Source: a virus. Taken from it: a stretch of DNA of 45,209 bases. Shown piece after piece: positions 6,191-15,126 of this stretch. A model generated the notes under the pieces. That model had not been told where the DNA came from. It saw only the letters and a list, made by a program, of their open reading frames with translations, and did not search any database. The DNA lies in IMG/VR virus record IMGVR_UViG_3300029787_000080, positions 5,901-51,109 of that record; one strand, given 5' to 3'. Each line of letters begins with the position of its first letter. The first letter of the stretch is position 1. The position numbers and the translations under genes are program-made.

Positions 6191-9100
6191 TGGTTCCTCT
6201 GCAATATCTGCGCATTTCTAGCAACAGATATGGGGTCTGAACCAAGTAATGCGGCCCTAGCCTGGGGCTGTAAAACTGGTGTCGAACCCGTCGGAGCCAC
6301 TCTAACAGGCCCGACACCAGCTAGTGAGGGATTTGTCGCAACCTGACCGGTCAAAGGTACGGTCTGGCGGTTACTACCTGCCGACGTCACAGGCTCACTT
6401 AAAGTGAACTTAGACGCACCCCTTTCATCCTCTATTATAGCACCTAATTTACGGTTTCGGAAATCTCTTTCTATCTCTCTAAGTTCTGCAAGAGGCAGGG
6501 TATTTCCGTTTTCTCGAACGGCCTTCCTTGTGTTGCGGCTGATCTTGAGCGGCACAAATTCACCGCGCATTAGCTTGCCGACATCTGCAATGTTGTACTT
6601 TTTTAGTGCCCTGCGGATATCTGTGTCTGACTGTCCAAGAGCGCGCATGTCCTGAACCACCTGATACATCTTGTTTTGTGTGCGTAAGAGTGCTTCATTT
6701 GCTGAGCGGTAGGTTTCAACTGCATCCTCCTGGTCAAGATTACCCCTCGTCTTGACTGCAGTATTAAAGATCTGCCGCGCGCCCGTCACGTTGTCGCGAT
6801 AGTCGAAAGACGAATACATGACGATGTTGTCGGGCTTAACTTCGACCTCGCCGATACCGGAAAAGGCTCGCACAAACTCTCCAGCGGCCTGTCTTTCGTT
6901 GCCGGCGGGGTCTTTACCCATGTTGAAAGTACCACGGATGAAGCGCCCCACTTCGACGTCGGGCATCTGAGTTTCTTTCTTCTGAGCCTTCAGTGTGACC
7001 GGGCTGATGCCTGGATTGAAGGACTCGGCGATGTGGAACATGCTTTTATACATCTTCGTTCCAAGCGTATCGACGTCGCGGAATACGCGCGCGCCGGTCC
7101 GTGTCTGTCCGCCCCTGATCGTTGTGTCTGCCAGACGCTCGGTGATGATGGATTCATCGAGGAACGGCGAGAAGAATTCCTTGAGCACGTCAGCAGAAGC
7201 GTTAGCCATAATTTGACCGGTATCCTGCCCGAGCTGTTTACCGTCCAGAACAGAATTGTAGATGGCCTGAAACGGTTTCTGCAAAAAGTCATACGGGTTG
7301 GTGTACGAGTAATCGACATAGCCCGTCAGATTGCCCTCATCATCCGTGCTGATTGGGATCAGACGATTGTTCTTGGACCATGGCGGACCGGAACGCCGAG
7401 CCGCGTCGAGCTGCTCTTGGCTCACGCCGGTCAGGTTCATGGCAAGCTGCTGAAGTGCAACAGGCGCAACCACGGTCGTGCCGACCAGACCCGTCATCCG
7501 GCGAAGCCCGATCTCACGAATCTTAGCGTTCGGGTTAGCTATCTCTTTGAGAGCCAAGTCCATGGTATTGAAGGAGGTGCGTAGGATCTCGGCCGGGAAC
7601 GCGACAAAGTTACCGACCGGCAGTTTTCTTCCAGCAGCAACAATCTGCGGCACACGCTCGTAGTTTGGCACCACATTCTTAATAATGTTGGCCGCATACT
7701 CGTCGAGATCTCCGACGGCTGCGCGAGCGGCTGCCTCGTCGCCATCAAAGGCAGACAGGATTTTGCTGCGCTCAAACTCAAAGTTGTAGATCTTCCAGAC
7801 GTCGTCACCGCCTTGGTAGAAAGAACGCGCCAGATTGTTTGCCTTGGCACCGACTCCTATGAAATTACCTATCTTGCCTTGAGCAAACTTCATCCCTGCG
7901 GTGCCGCCAACCCGAACGCCGCCAACAACCTCGTCAGCTTCGCGTGTTGTACCAAGGCCTTCTTTCATCAGGCGATCAACTTCTCGAAGCTGCGCTTGCG
8001 TGCCGACAACGCCCAGTCTTTGCATCTTGCCGTAGAACTTGTCCTTGTCCGGACGTTTCAAAATACTGTCCCAGACAGTGCCCAGAGATTCGAACAGGTT
8101 AGCCCCTGATCCAACATTGCCCTGAGCCAAAGCAAACAAGCCGGCCGAGGTCACGTTACGGACCTGGGTGATCGGTGACAAAACAGTTTTCGTGTATTGA
8201 GAAAAACCCTTTGCCTTGAGCAGACCCGAATAACCGCCCCTGATGATATTCATCATGGCCTCGTCGTCGCCCTGAACCTGGCGCGTCAAGTCTTTGTAAA
8301 TCGGGTTCGACACAGCGATGTTTTTGGCTGAGCCCCAGTAGTCCTCGTTCAACAGAGTGTAACGGTTTGCGATTGCCGGCGGCAGCCGATCATAGACTTC
8401 CTTTGTCAGGATTTCACCCGTGCCCCCTGCCCGACCAGCCATGTAGCCAAGGAAATCATCGACTGCAGAAAATTCTGCAAGGTCGGCAACGGTAGAGATG
8501 AACGCCTCTTCGGGATCCTTGATCTCACCAAGCATGCGGCGGATTGCAGGGTTTTGCACGGTCCGGGCCTTGAACATATCCGTCTTGATCTTGTTGACGG
8601 CTGTCCTGGTGGCGCCCTTCATAGGGTTCTTGTACTTCTTGCGGTTGCCGGCAATCTCGATGAAGTCTTCGACCAGGGTTTCTGCGTTCTCGCGGATCGT
8701 CTTGCGTGACGAGCCGACGCCCATAAAGTGATCGTCTGGTGCCGTGATCGGCAAGTCCTTGGTATAGACGCGCTCGTAGAACGTCTCATATGTTTTGGGG
8801 CTATTCTGGAAGAGCTGAATAACGCCCTCCTTAGCCTCTGCAAACTCGTCCGTGTTCTTCCAAGCCCCGTCCTCGAAGAGCTTGTACTTGCGCCTCAGGT
8901 AGCTACCGATGTTGCCCTTGATCTGCTCGACAAGCTCTTCGGAATCCGCTTGGTTCAAGAAGTTGGAATCGAGAACCTTCTCTGACAGATCATCTACCTG
9001 CTTACGCATCTTTGCAGCCGCACTCTGAATAGCCACGGGCAGAGTCTCAAGAGTCGTCTCACCTGTCAGGTAAGAGTACAGCTCATTGTTTGTCTCAGCT

Positions 9101-10071
9101 CGGGTGAGTTTGGTATTGCCATCACCCGCCATGATCGTTTCGACTTTTTTGTATGAAGAGTCGAGATTTTGCTTCAGTTCTCTCAGGCCGCGCGCAGCTT
9201 CAAGGGCCTCTGCCTCAACTGTGCCCGTGATCCTCGAACGGGTTTCAAACACGTCTTGAGGTAAGGCTCCTCGAGCACGGAAAACGGACGCCACAACCTC
9301 AGTGTTATCATCACCAAGAAGATTGCGGGTTAACTTGCCTGCGCCACTGCTGATTGCAGTGCCGGCGGAGAGCGCAGCTCGGGCCGCTTCTCTTGCAACT
9401 GGGCCTTTTGCTGCTGTTCGCAAAGCAGCCTGCCCGGTTATTCCCAAAGCCTTGAATGTGGGTTCGAGGGCCGCGGTGGCACCTGCTGCTTCAAGCCCTA
9501 TTTTGAGTTTGTTACCCATAAGGGCGAGCGCGCGCTCGCGGCCCTCGAGACCGATAAGATCAGTAGTCTGTGTAGGACCACCACCAAAAAAGTCACCTAT
9601 GGAGGTGTTACCTGAAGTTGTTACGACCGCATCAGTGGCACCGGCCGCGCCAATCTGCTGCAGGCCCTTGATAAGCTTTGGTGCTTTGGAGACTTTGCTG
9701 ACGACACTAGCTGCGCCAAGACCCGGCACGGCGTATTGCGAGATAACCTCTGCAAGCTCACCCGCCGTTCCTTCAGGATCAATACCGGCGTAGTCCCGCA
9801 CCCCTTCAAAGAAGTTCGTGACAGCCTTCGATGTAGAAGCCCCAGTTACGAGATCTACGCCGGCAGCACCAAGTTCGCCTATTCCTTGCGGAATTGCAAG
9901 CAAGCCAGAAGCGATACCCTCGCCGATTTCCTGCAGAGTGCCCTCTTTTTCGGGCTCCTCCACGGGAGTTAACCTAAAGTTACCAATCCGAGGCTCATCT
10001 TCTTGAACCGGAGAAAGCCTGAATCCTCCAACCTGCTGCTGAGCTACCGGCGTAAGAGAGAACTTAGCCAT
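6187..10071 (-). CDS. Very large internal virion (DNA-ejection type) protein, 1294 residues
   Basis: The longest gene. The N-terminus repeats a short tag three times (FSLTPV at 4, FRLSPV at 17, FRLTPV at 32) with acidic linkers. A small-residue-rich, weakly hydrophobic region follows (about 45-230: GLLAIPQGIGELGAAGVDLV), then long helical segments. The C-terminus is polar and Pro-rich. No lytic transglycosylase or peptidase motif is visible. Length, helicity, glycine-rich membrane-active stretches and position behind the tail genes fit ejected inner-core proteins such as T7 gp16 (inference, not homology). Similar large proteins are common in marine podovirus-like contigs. Three bases separate it from the upstream gene. 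Confidence 0.65.
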   Translation of the reverse strand: MAKFSLTPVAQQQVGGFRLSPVQEDEPRIGNFRLTPVEEPEKEGTLQEIGEGIASGLLAIPQGIGELGAAGVDLVTGASTSKAVTNFFEGVRDYAGIDPEGTAGELAEVISQYAVPGLGAASVVSKVSKAPKLIKGLQQIGAAGATDAVVTTSGNTSIGDFFGGGPTQTTDLIGLEGRERALALMGNKLKIGLEAAGATAALEPTFKALGITGQAALRTAAKGPVAREAARAALSAGTAISSGAGKLTRNLLGDDNTEVVASVFRARGALPQDVFETRSRITGTVEAEALEAARGLRELKQNLDSSYKKVETIMAGDGNTKLTRAETNNELYSYLTGETTLETLPVAIQSAAAKMRKQVDDLSEKVLDSNFLNQADSEELVEQIKGNIGSYLRRKYKLFEDGAWKNTDEFAEAKEGVIQLFQNSPKTYETFYERVYTKDLPITAPDDHFMGVGSSRKTIRENAETLVEDFIEIAGNRKKYKNPMKGATRTAVNKIKTDMFKARTVQNPAIRRMLGEIKDPEEAFISTVADLAEFSAVDDFLGYMAGRAGGTGEILTKEVYDRLPPAIANRYTLLNEDYWGSAKNIAVSNPIYKDLTRQVQGDDEAMMNIIRGGYSGLLKAKGFSQYTKTVLSPITQVRNVTSAGLFALAQGNVGSGANLFESLGTVWDSILKRPDKDKFYGKMQRLGVVGTQAQLREVDRLMKEGLGTTREADEVVGGVRVGGTAGMKFAQGKIGNFIGVGAKANNLARSFYQGGDDVWKIYNFEFERSKILSAFDGDEAAARAAVGDLDEYAANIIKNVVPNYERVPQIVAAGRKLPVGNFVAFPAEILRTSFNTMDLALKEIANPNAKIREIGLRRMTGLVGTTVVAPVALQQLAMNLTGVSQEQLDAARRSGPPWSKNNRLIPISTDDEGNLTGYVDYSYTNPYDFLQKPFQAIYNSVLDGKQLGQDTGQIMANASADVLKEFFSPFLDESIITERLADTTIRGGQTRTGARVFRDVDTLGTKMYKSMFHIAESFNPGISPVTLKAQKKETQMPDVEVGRFIRGTFNMGKDPAGNERQAAGEFVRAFSGIGEVEVKPDNIVMYSSFDYRDNVTGARQIFNTAVKTRGNLDQEDAVETYRSANEALLRTQNKMYQVVQDMRALGQSDTDIRRALKKYNIADVGKLMRGEFVPLKISRNTRKAVRENGNTLPLAELREIERDFRNRKLGAIIEDERGASKFTLSEPVTSAGSNRQTVPLTGQVATNPSLAGVGPVRVAPTGSTPVLQPQARAALLGSDPISVARNAQILQRNQ

Positions 10072-10074
10072 AGC

Positions 10075-11991
10075 TTACCCCTGAGGCGTGATATTCTGTA
10101 ACTGACCACCGACTCTAATTTGTGATGTACCGCTCGTAACAAGGCGCTCGAGTTCTGCATCACTAGGTGCTTCAGAGTACTCAGGGATTGCTGTGTCTCT
10201 TTTGGTGAGCTTGGTGTTCAACAATTCGTTGAATCCGTCCACGCCAAGGTCACTAATCATGGCACTAACAGCCGAGCTGTTCGAGAAGATGACCGCGTCA
10301 GCCTCACTCATGCCCTGCTTTGTCAGGCGATTGTAGGCGTACTGCGTATCCGTCGGGATTTTCTTTTTGTCTTCACTCGCCGTTAGGATAGTTGGGATTT
10401 CATCCGCCGGTACATACTTCTCAATGAGTTGCGCAGTCGTCGTCGGTATCTTCGCAAGCTCGCGCCTAAGGTCCGCCGCTGAGAGGTCTTGCTCTTCTGC
10501 AGCTTTGAGTGTGATAGCCAGCTTGTCTGCATCAAATTTAAAGCCCATCTCTGCGAGCTCGACCTGGAGGCGTCCGCGCTCCTGGATAGCCAGGATTTCA
10601 TTGGCGTTATTGGCATTTGCAATCTCCGCATCAAATTTCTGCCGCTGATCAGTAAGAAATACTTGTGTGTCTGTGCCGAGCTGAGCGATTGACTCGTTGC
10701 TCTCGATCTGACGGAGCTGCAGGTTCTCTCTTAGTGCACGCTCCTTTGCGTTCTCAAGTGCACTAAACTTTTGAGTTTGCTCTCGTTCAGATGTCTGGAA
10801 TTCACGCGCTTCTTCGGTTGCAATGTCAGACTCGACACCAGCAATAGCCGCAAGTTTCGCCTCTCTATCGAGCTGAGCTTTTGTCTTTCTTTCTTCACCG
10901 ACAGCCTCCGCAAACATGCTCACACCTTGGGCGGTTCCATCCGCAATGTTCTTGACGGCGTTCGGATCTGTGCCGCCTGCAATAAGCAAGCCGGTCATAA
11001 AGGTCGCGTAAGCTTTATCAGTCCGCAGATCGTTGACCTTTTCCTCGCCAAGGATGTCTTTGTACAGCTCCAAGCGCTTTTCTACACGCTCTTTTCGTGA
11101 CAGCTTGGGGTCAATTTTGTTAACCGCATCAAAGTTCTTGGCGATGTCGCCCGGCTTAGTGTCGGGGCCAGCCTTCTTGTCTGCACCAGCAGGCTTTTGA
11201 GCTCTTTTCAGCTTGGGCGCCTCGCCGCCCTCTGGCGCTGTAACTCTTTGAAGTCCGTCCATTGCCGAACCTGCATTGACGGAAGAGTCATCTCCTCTTC
11301 CATATTTAACAGACAGGTTCTGTGCCATCTGCGCTGCCGTAGGCACGGGCGGTCCTTGGACCTCGGATTGGGTTGGCGGTTCGGTCACCTCTGGCTCGCC
11401 GGCACGAGGCGTGCCCTCCGCGGTTTCTTTGACTGCCCGGCCAACCTCTGTGTCCAAGATGCCGTCACCGGTCGGCACGCGCGTTTCGGCGGTTGGTAAC
11501 GCCACTCTTGGGCGCGCTACTCGATCAGCCATGAAGCCCTGCGGCCCTGCCTGCGGCAGGCCAGAGGCTTCTCTGAGCAAACTGAAGGGACCGCCAGCAC
11601 CAATTTGCGAAGTAAGAGCGTCCTGAACTGCTGCTTGCTGACGTCTCTCGAGAGCTTCCAACTCTAGCCTGCTGGCAAGCCTAGGTGCCGGCCGCACTGC
11701 GCCAACAGCTTCGCCAATCGTGTCATAAATACGAGCCTGTGCGCCGGCCGCCTGCGGACCACGACGTGCGTCTGCAATCTGCCCCTGAACAAGTTGCACC
11801 AATTGCTCGTTGCTCAAGCTACGCGGATTCATGTTCACAGACACACCAGTCTGCGCGCGAACAGGCCGCTTCTTTGCCTTGGCGCGTTGCACGGCTGTCA
11901 TCAACTCGGGGCCGGATGCCATGATGCCTTGTGGTCCAGCCTGTTCCATGGCCTTCTTACGAAACATTGACCGGTTCAGTGGGTTGTTCAT
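10075..11991 (-). CDS. Putative internal virion protein with long coiled coil, 638 residues
   Basis: Its first half is Pro/Ala/Gln-rich and disordered, and carries two copies of a tag: AGPQGIMAS near residue 18 and AGPQGFMAD about 130 residues later. About residues 360-500 form a long Glu/Gln/Ala-rich coiled coil (EREQTQKFSALENAKERA...). The C-terminus ends in a short strand-rich piece (TSGTSQIRVGGQLQNI). The start overlaps the previous stop by one base (TAATG). Together with the 460- and 1294-residue neighbours it forms a cassette of three, the number of ejection proteins in T7- and P22-like phages. No direct family match is recognised. Confidence 0.6.
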   Translation of the reverse strand: MNNPLNRSMFRKKAMEQAGPQGIMASGPELMTAVQRAKAKKRPVRAQTGVSVNMNPRSLSNEQLVQLVQGQIADARRGPQAAGAQARIYDTIGEAVGAVRPAPRLASRLELEALERRQQAAVQDALTSQIGAGGPFSLLREASGLPQAGPQGFMADRVARPRVALPTAETRVPTGDGILDTEVGRAVKETAEGTPRAGEPEVTEPPTQSEVQGPPVPTAAQMAQNLSVKYGRGDDSSVNAGSAMDGLQRVTAPEGGEAPKLKRAQKPAGADKKAGPDTKPGDIAKNFDAVNKIDPKLSRKERVEKRLELYKDILGEEKVNDLRTDKAYATFMTGLLIAGGTDPNAVKNIADGTAQGVSMFAEAVGEERKTKAQLDREAKLAAIAGVESDIATEEAREFQTSEREQTQKFSALENAKERALRENLQLRQIESNESIAQLGTDTQVFLTDQRQKFDAEIANANNANEILAIQERGRLQVELAEMGFKFDADKLAITLKAAEEQDLSAADLRRELAKIPTTTAQLIEKYVPADEIPTILTASEDKKKIPTDTQYAYNRLTKQGMSEADAVIFSNSSAVSAMISDLGVDGFNELLNTKLTKRDTAIPEYSEAPSDAELERLVTSGTSQIRVGGQLQNITPQG

Positions 11992-13373
11992 TACGGCCTC
12001 CCGAACAAGTTACCAAAGCCGCCGGCCATGCCAGCAGCTCCAAGACCCGCGATACCAAGACCAAGTATCTGCGATGAGGTGCTTGGATCTGGCGTCTGTG
12101 TCGTGGTTGCCTGCTGCTGCAGGGCCGGAACGCCACGGAAAATGTCAGATTGATAGCTGATCTGCTGAAACGGAATCTGCTGACGAGCCAGTTCGTTCTG
12201 CCTCGCGATGTTGAATTCCTGCTGCGCCTGCTGCTGTTGTAAGCCGCCAAGACCAAGCAAAGTATTGATGTCCTGAACACCAGCTTGCTGACCCTGGAAA
12301 CCAAGACTCGCAATCCCCTGACCAAGCTGCGCCTGTTGTCCGCCAAGAGCGCCGACTGTAGCACCCGTGCGGCTTTGATCTTCACCGATCTGAGCTTCCT
12401 GTCCTGCAAGCGCACCAAGAAGTTGAGCCTCTTGCCCACCAAGCGCGCCTACGGATCTAGCTCTTTGAAGATCAAGCTCACCAAGACCAAGTCCGAGCTG
12501 ACCTTGTGTGGCCTGAGCTCGAGCTTCTTGTGCTCCGCCTTGAACGCCAAGCTGACCAGCCGTTGCCTCCGCTTGCTGCGCACGACGTTGTGCTGATTCA
12601 AAGGATGACAATGCCGCTTGTTGTGCCTGCTGGAAACCTTGCTGGCGCAGACGTCCTGCCTCTCTGGCCTGAGCCTCAAGAATACTCTCGCTTATTTTGG
12701 CACGCTCCACACCTTCGCGAGCTCCACCCAAAGCACCAAGTTGCGCGGCTCGCTGACCTAGCTGTGAGCGTTGTTGTTCACCTTGCTTTGCGATGTCGCG
12801 CAGCACCTGCTCAACTACTTGATCCTCGAACGGGCTTTGAAAGCGCGCGATATCTGCTGGATCAAACTGTCCAGTTGTGTCTCGAAGTCCTCGTTGTGCT
12901 TCGGTAACGGCGCCGCGAATACCGCCGACCGTATCGCCCAAAGCATCTCTGGTTTGCGCAACGTTCTGGAAATCAAGATCGCCAATCTGAGAACGTGCAT
13001 CAGCAAGCGCACCAAGGCCGCCCCCAGGCGCTGCTGCGCGGCCCAGGGTCTCGAGTGCACCTGCCTGCGTTTCTGCGCCTAGGAGCGTCTGTCCGACGCC
13101 GGCATCAGTGGTGAGCTGGCCTGAACGAATACCTGCAAGGCCTTCGTCCATGAACTGTTCAAATCCGCCAATACCCTGTCCAGCAAGCTCGAGCGCGCGA
13201 AGTTGCTCGGGGCTAAGCCCTGCGAGCTGCTGCGCTGCAAAGGGCATTGTCAGGCCCTGACCACCCTCGCTAACCGGTTTGAATAAGTTCTCTGCAGACG
13301 TGAAAATGTCTGTCAGAAACTCTTCCTGAAAGGGAGCAAGCCTGGTGGTTGTTTCTACGGTTTGTGTGGCCAT
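11991..13373 (-). CDS. Gln/Ala/Gly-rich putative internal virion protein, 460 residues
   Basis: Starts MATQTVETTTRLAPFQEEFL and overlaps its neighbours by one base at each end. It is low in complexity: about residues 200-400 are helical, with many GQ, AQ and QQ pairs and repeated LGALGGQEAQL-like units. A glycine-rich hydrophobic C-terminus follows (LGIAGLGAAGMAGGFG). Such alanine/glutamine-rich helical proteins with small-residue tails resemble the injection proteins of podoviruses in composition. The assignment rests on composition and position. Confidence 0.6.
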   Translation of the reverse strand: MATQTVETTTRLAPFQEEFLTDIFTSAENLFKPVSEGGQGLTMPFAAQQLAGLSPEQLRALELAGQGIGGFEQFMDEGLAGIRSGQLTTDAGVGQTLLGAETQAGALETLGRAAAPGGGLGALADARSQIGDLDFQNVAQTRDALGDTVGGIRGAVTEAQRGLRDTTGQFDPADIARFQSPFEDQVVEQVLRDIAKQGEQQRSQLGQRAAQLGALGGAREGVERAKISESILEAQAREAGRLRQQGFQQAQQAALSSFESAQRRAQQAEATAGQLGVQGGAQEARAQATQGQLGLGLGELDLQRARSVGALGGQEAQLLGALAGQEAQIGEDQSRTGATVGALGGQQAQLGQGIASLGFQGQQAGVQDINTLLGLGGLQQQQAQQEFNIARQNELARQQIPFQQISYQSDIFRGVPALQQQATTTQTPDPSTSSQILGLGIAGLGAAGMAGGFGNLFGRP

Positions 13374-14254
13374 TATCCTACCGCCTCAAGATCCGCCATC
13401 ATGTCGTACATGCGAGCTGCACCGATATCTCGGTCCCCTCCTCCCGCGCCTCGGACGGCCTTTGCTGTTAACACGAACTCACCATCAGAAAGCCGCGCCG
13501 GAACAGAGTCCGAGGTGCCTGTGCCTGGACCCACAACTTCACCACCTGCAGCGCGCCTAGTTGCTTTTTCAAGAGATTCTCTGTAGCGCCGAGCATCGTC
13601 CGCATCTGCGAGATTCAAAATTTCCCCGTCTTCACCCACGACGTTGATGTCTAACTGCTCGCCTATCGGAAATGGACGCGATGTAGTACCTTCAAACTCT
13701 TCTTGCTCTTCGTCAAAAGCACCAAGTGCCCCCAAACCCGTTAAACCCAGATTTGCTGACGTGAGCGGGTTCTCTGCGATAAAACCCATGATTCCAGGAG
13801 ATTGACTAGCAGCGGCGACGTCCGCGGACACCGTTGAGGCAGCAGCCCCTGGGTCCAAAATAAAACCTTGAGACGTTTGAACTAACGGCGCAGATTGTAC
13901 ACCCGCCGCCGATGTGGTCGCGCTGCTGAGCGGTGCAGACGCCGCCGCTTGAGTCGCTCCTGTCGCTGCCGGAGCCGCCCCTGTCGCTGCCGGAGCCGCC
14001 CCTGATTTCAAAAATCCGGGTGCAAATTGCGTGTTTCCAGCAAACTTGCCGACACCATAACCTGCAATTCCCGAAATAGCGGCGGTCCTTAATGCTTCGT
14101 CAACATCCTGACCCGCAACAAGGCCGCCAATTCCGCCACCTATAGCACTAAACAGCGCGCCGCCAGCCGGACCGCCTAGGCCGTAGCCAATGGTAGCTCC
14201 GATGATCGGCGCAGCTTTCTTGATGCTCTTTGTTATACTCTTAAAAAAGCCCAT
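13373..14254 (-). CDS. Virion-associated protein with glycine zipper and SDSVPARLSDGEFV motif, 293 residues
   Basis: The N-terminus (MGFFKSITKSIKKAAP) is basic and amphipathic, followed by a glycine-zipper stretch (IGATIGYGLGGPAGGALF...) that could insert in a membrane. An Ala/Thr/Ser-rich linker contains a perfect short repeat (GAAPAAT twice). The C-terminal domain has GPGTGTSDSVPARLSDGEF, a motif widespread in tail-associated proteins of marine phages. It opens the cassette of putative ejection proteins. A decayed partial copy lies just upstream (14365-14618). Confidence 0.62.
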   Translation of the reverse strand: MGFFKSITKSIKKAAPIIGATIGYGLGGPAGGALFSAIGGGIGGLVAGQDVDEALRTAAISGIAGYGVGKFAGNTQFAPGFLKSGAAPAATGAAPAATGATQAAASAPLSSATTSAAGVQSAPLVQTSQGFILDPGAAASTVSADVAAASQSPGIMGFIAENPLTSANLGLTGLGALGAFDEEQEEFEGTTSRPFPIGEQLDINVVGEDGEILNLADADDARRYRESLEKATRRAAGGEVVGPGTGTSDSVPARLSDGEFVLTAKAVRGAGGGDRDIGAARMYDMMADLEAVG

Positions 14255-14306
14255 ATAATCTTATACCTTAGTATGCAATGATTATCCACTACATCTAACC
14301 TATCAA

Positions 14307-14337
14307 AGTGATGTTTTAAAAGTGTTAAAACATCACT
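14307..14337. repeat. Perfect 13-bp inverted repeat upstream of the 293-residue gene
   Basis: Arms 14307-14319 and 14325-14337 (AGTGATGTTTTAA / TTAAAACATCACT) with loop AAGTG. It is the counterpart, in the duplicated unit, of the palindrome at 14677-14695. It could be an operator or an RNA hairpin; no T-tract follows on the minus strand. Confidence 0.75.
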
Positions 14338-14364
14338 GTTTGGTTGCGGTTTTTTTCCGGTACA

Positions 14365-14618
14365 TCAAGAAGATTGAGAAACGGAAGCGACGTCCTTAGC
14401 GGTCGTCTGCGAGGCTGCGCCAGGATCCCCGAAAAATCTCGGCGCGCCCTAAGCTGACGTGGTTGCGGTGCTAAGGGAAGGGAACGACGCCGCTTCCGCT
14501 CTCGCACATACACTTGCAAGCAGTGTGCCAAAACTAGGTCTGTTAGTGCCTCAACCCGCAATTCTCGAGAACAGCGCCGTTTGCTTAATGCTTTTCGTTA
14601 TACTCGCAAAAAGCTTAT
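14365..14618 (-). pseudogene. Decayed partial copy of the 293-residue virion gene
   Basis: Read on the minus strand, the start codon is ATA instead of ATG and one T is missing from the following T-run, shifting the frame. In the restored frame it reads SITKSIKQTA, against SITKSIKKAA in the intact gene. Further on, EAASFPSLSTATTSA matches QAAASAPLSSATTSA, and DPGAASQTTAKDVASVSQSS matches the intact DPGAAASTVSADVAAASQSP. Stops interrupt it, and the glycine-zipper region is mostly deleted. It is the remnant of a tandem duplication whose other end is the tail of the 63-residue zinc-ribbon gene. It is not translated as one product. Confidence 0.82.
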
Positions 14619-14671
14619 ACAGCCGTATATTTTGACATGTAATGATTGCTTACCTTATATAATAGAATACG

Positions 14672-14863
14672 TCAGTGTTTTGACAGTGTCAAAACAACGT
14701 CATCTGGCTCCGGCTCTCCCCAATACATAAGAAAAAAAGCGTTACACTCTGGGCAAGAAAAGTTCGAAACGATCGAGTGCTCTTCATCCTCGATGTCATG
14801 ATCTCCACCTTGGATGAGAGCCTCACCACAACACCAGCATTCAGGTTTTGACACAGAATCCAT
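14672..14863 (-). CDS. Small zinc-ribbon-like protein, 63 residues
   Basis: Two CxxC pairs, C9-x2-C12 (within ECWCCG) and C37-x2-C40 (SCPEC), 25 residues apart, are typical of a zinc ribbon. The middle is acidic (DHDIEDEEH) and the end is hydrophobic then acidic (FFLMYWGEPEPDDVV). Small zinc ribbons of this type are frequent in phages, but their role is mostly unknown. The last codons overlap a palindrome (14677-14695), and the 3' end of this gene is part of the duplicated segment described at 14365. Confidence 0.65.
   Translation of the reverse strand: MDSVSKPECWCCGEALIQGGDHDIEDEEHSIVSNFSCPECNAFFLMYWGEPEPDDVVLTLSKH
14677..14695. repeat. Palindrome GTTTTGAC-AGT-GTCAAAAC
   Basis: 8-bp perfect arms with a 3-base centre, inside the last codons of the zinc-ribbon gene. 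Its core TTTGACAGTGTCAAA is almost identical to the palindrome at 34683-34699 ahead of terL. The duplicate copy (within 14307-14337) has a paired A-T in place of a G-C. Confidence 0.7.
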
Positions 14864-14874
14864 CTCCCAAAAAC

Positions 14875-15126
14875 CTAACTTCCACCAAGTAGGTTTTGCC
14901 TAATCCTGTTGTTATTCTGGCTAACTCGAAAGAGTTCATGGTTCAAAGCGTTTGAAGCGCCAATCGGCATGTTCGTTACAAGCAGGCGATCACAAACAAA
15001 CAAACCCGGAGTTCTTTGTTGATCGATAGAAAACTGAAGCGCCCTAACCAAATCAGCGAAGTACCGCTGATCATACTGTGCTGGAGGAGTAGGCAATCTT
15101 GGCGGTGGAACAATAGTATTCGTCAT
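14875..15126 (-). CDS. Hypothetical virion-operon protein, 83 residues
   Basis: Starts within an ATGA overlap with the stop of the 727-residue gene. A Pro-rich N-terminus (MTNTIVPPPRLPTPPAQ) leads into a helix (YDQRYFADLVRALQFSIDQQ). Short proteins of this shape, containing YFADLVRALQ, follow the same structural gene in many marine phage contigs as I recall them; their role is unknown. Its length and coupling suggest a small tail or core component. Confidence 0.6.
   Translation of the reverse strand: MTNTIVPPPRLPTPPAQYDQRYFADLVRALQFSIDQQRTPGLFVCDRLLVTNMPIGASNALNHELFRVSQNNNRIRQNLLGGS

Noticed and set aside
9302-9793. 163-codon plus-strand frame inside the 1294-residue gene
   Set aside because: Ala/Pro/Ser-rich shadow of a long minus-strand gene; no ribosome site or motif.
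14325-14561. Arg-rich 78-codon minus-strand frame
   Set aside because: It runs through the decayed copy of the 293-residue gene in a shifted frame; the restored frame matches the real protein, so this frame is a by-product.
14367-14618. Programmed frameshift at the T-run of the duplicated copy
   Set aside because: The copy has no ATG, and several later stops and deletions show decay rather than recoding.
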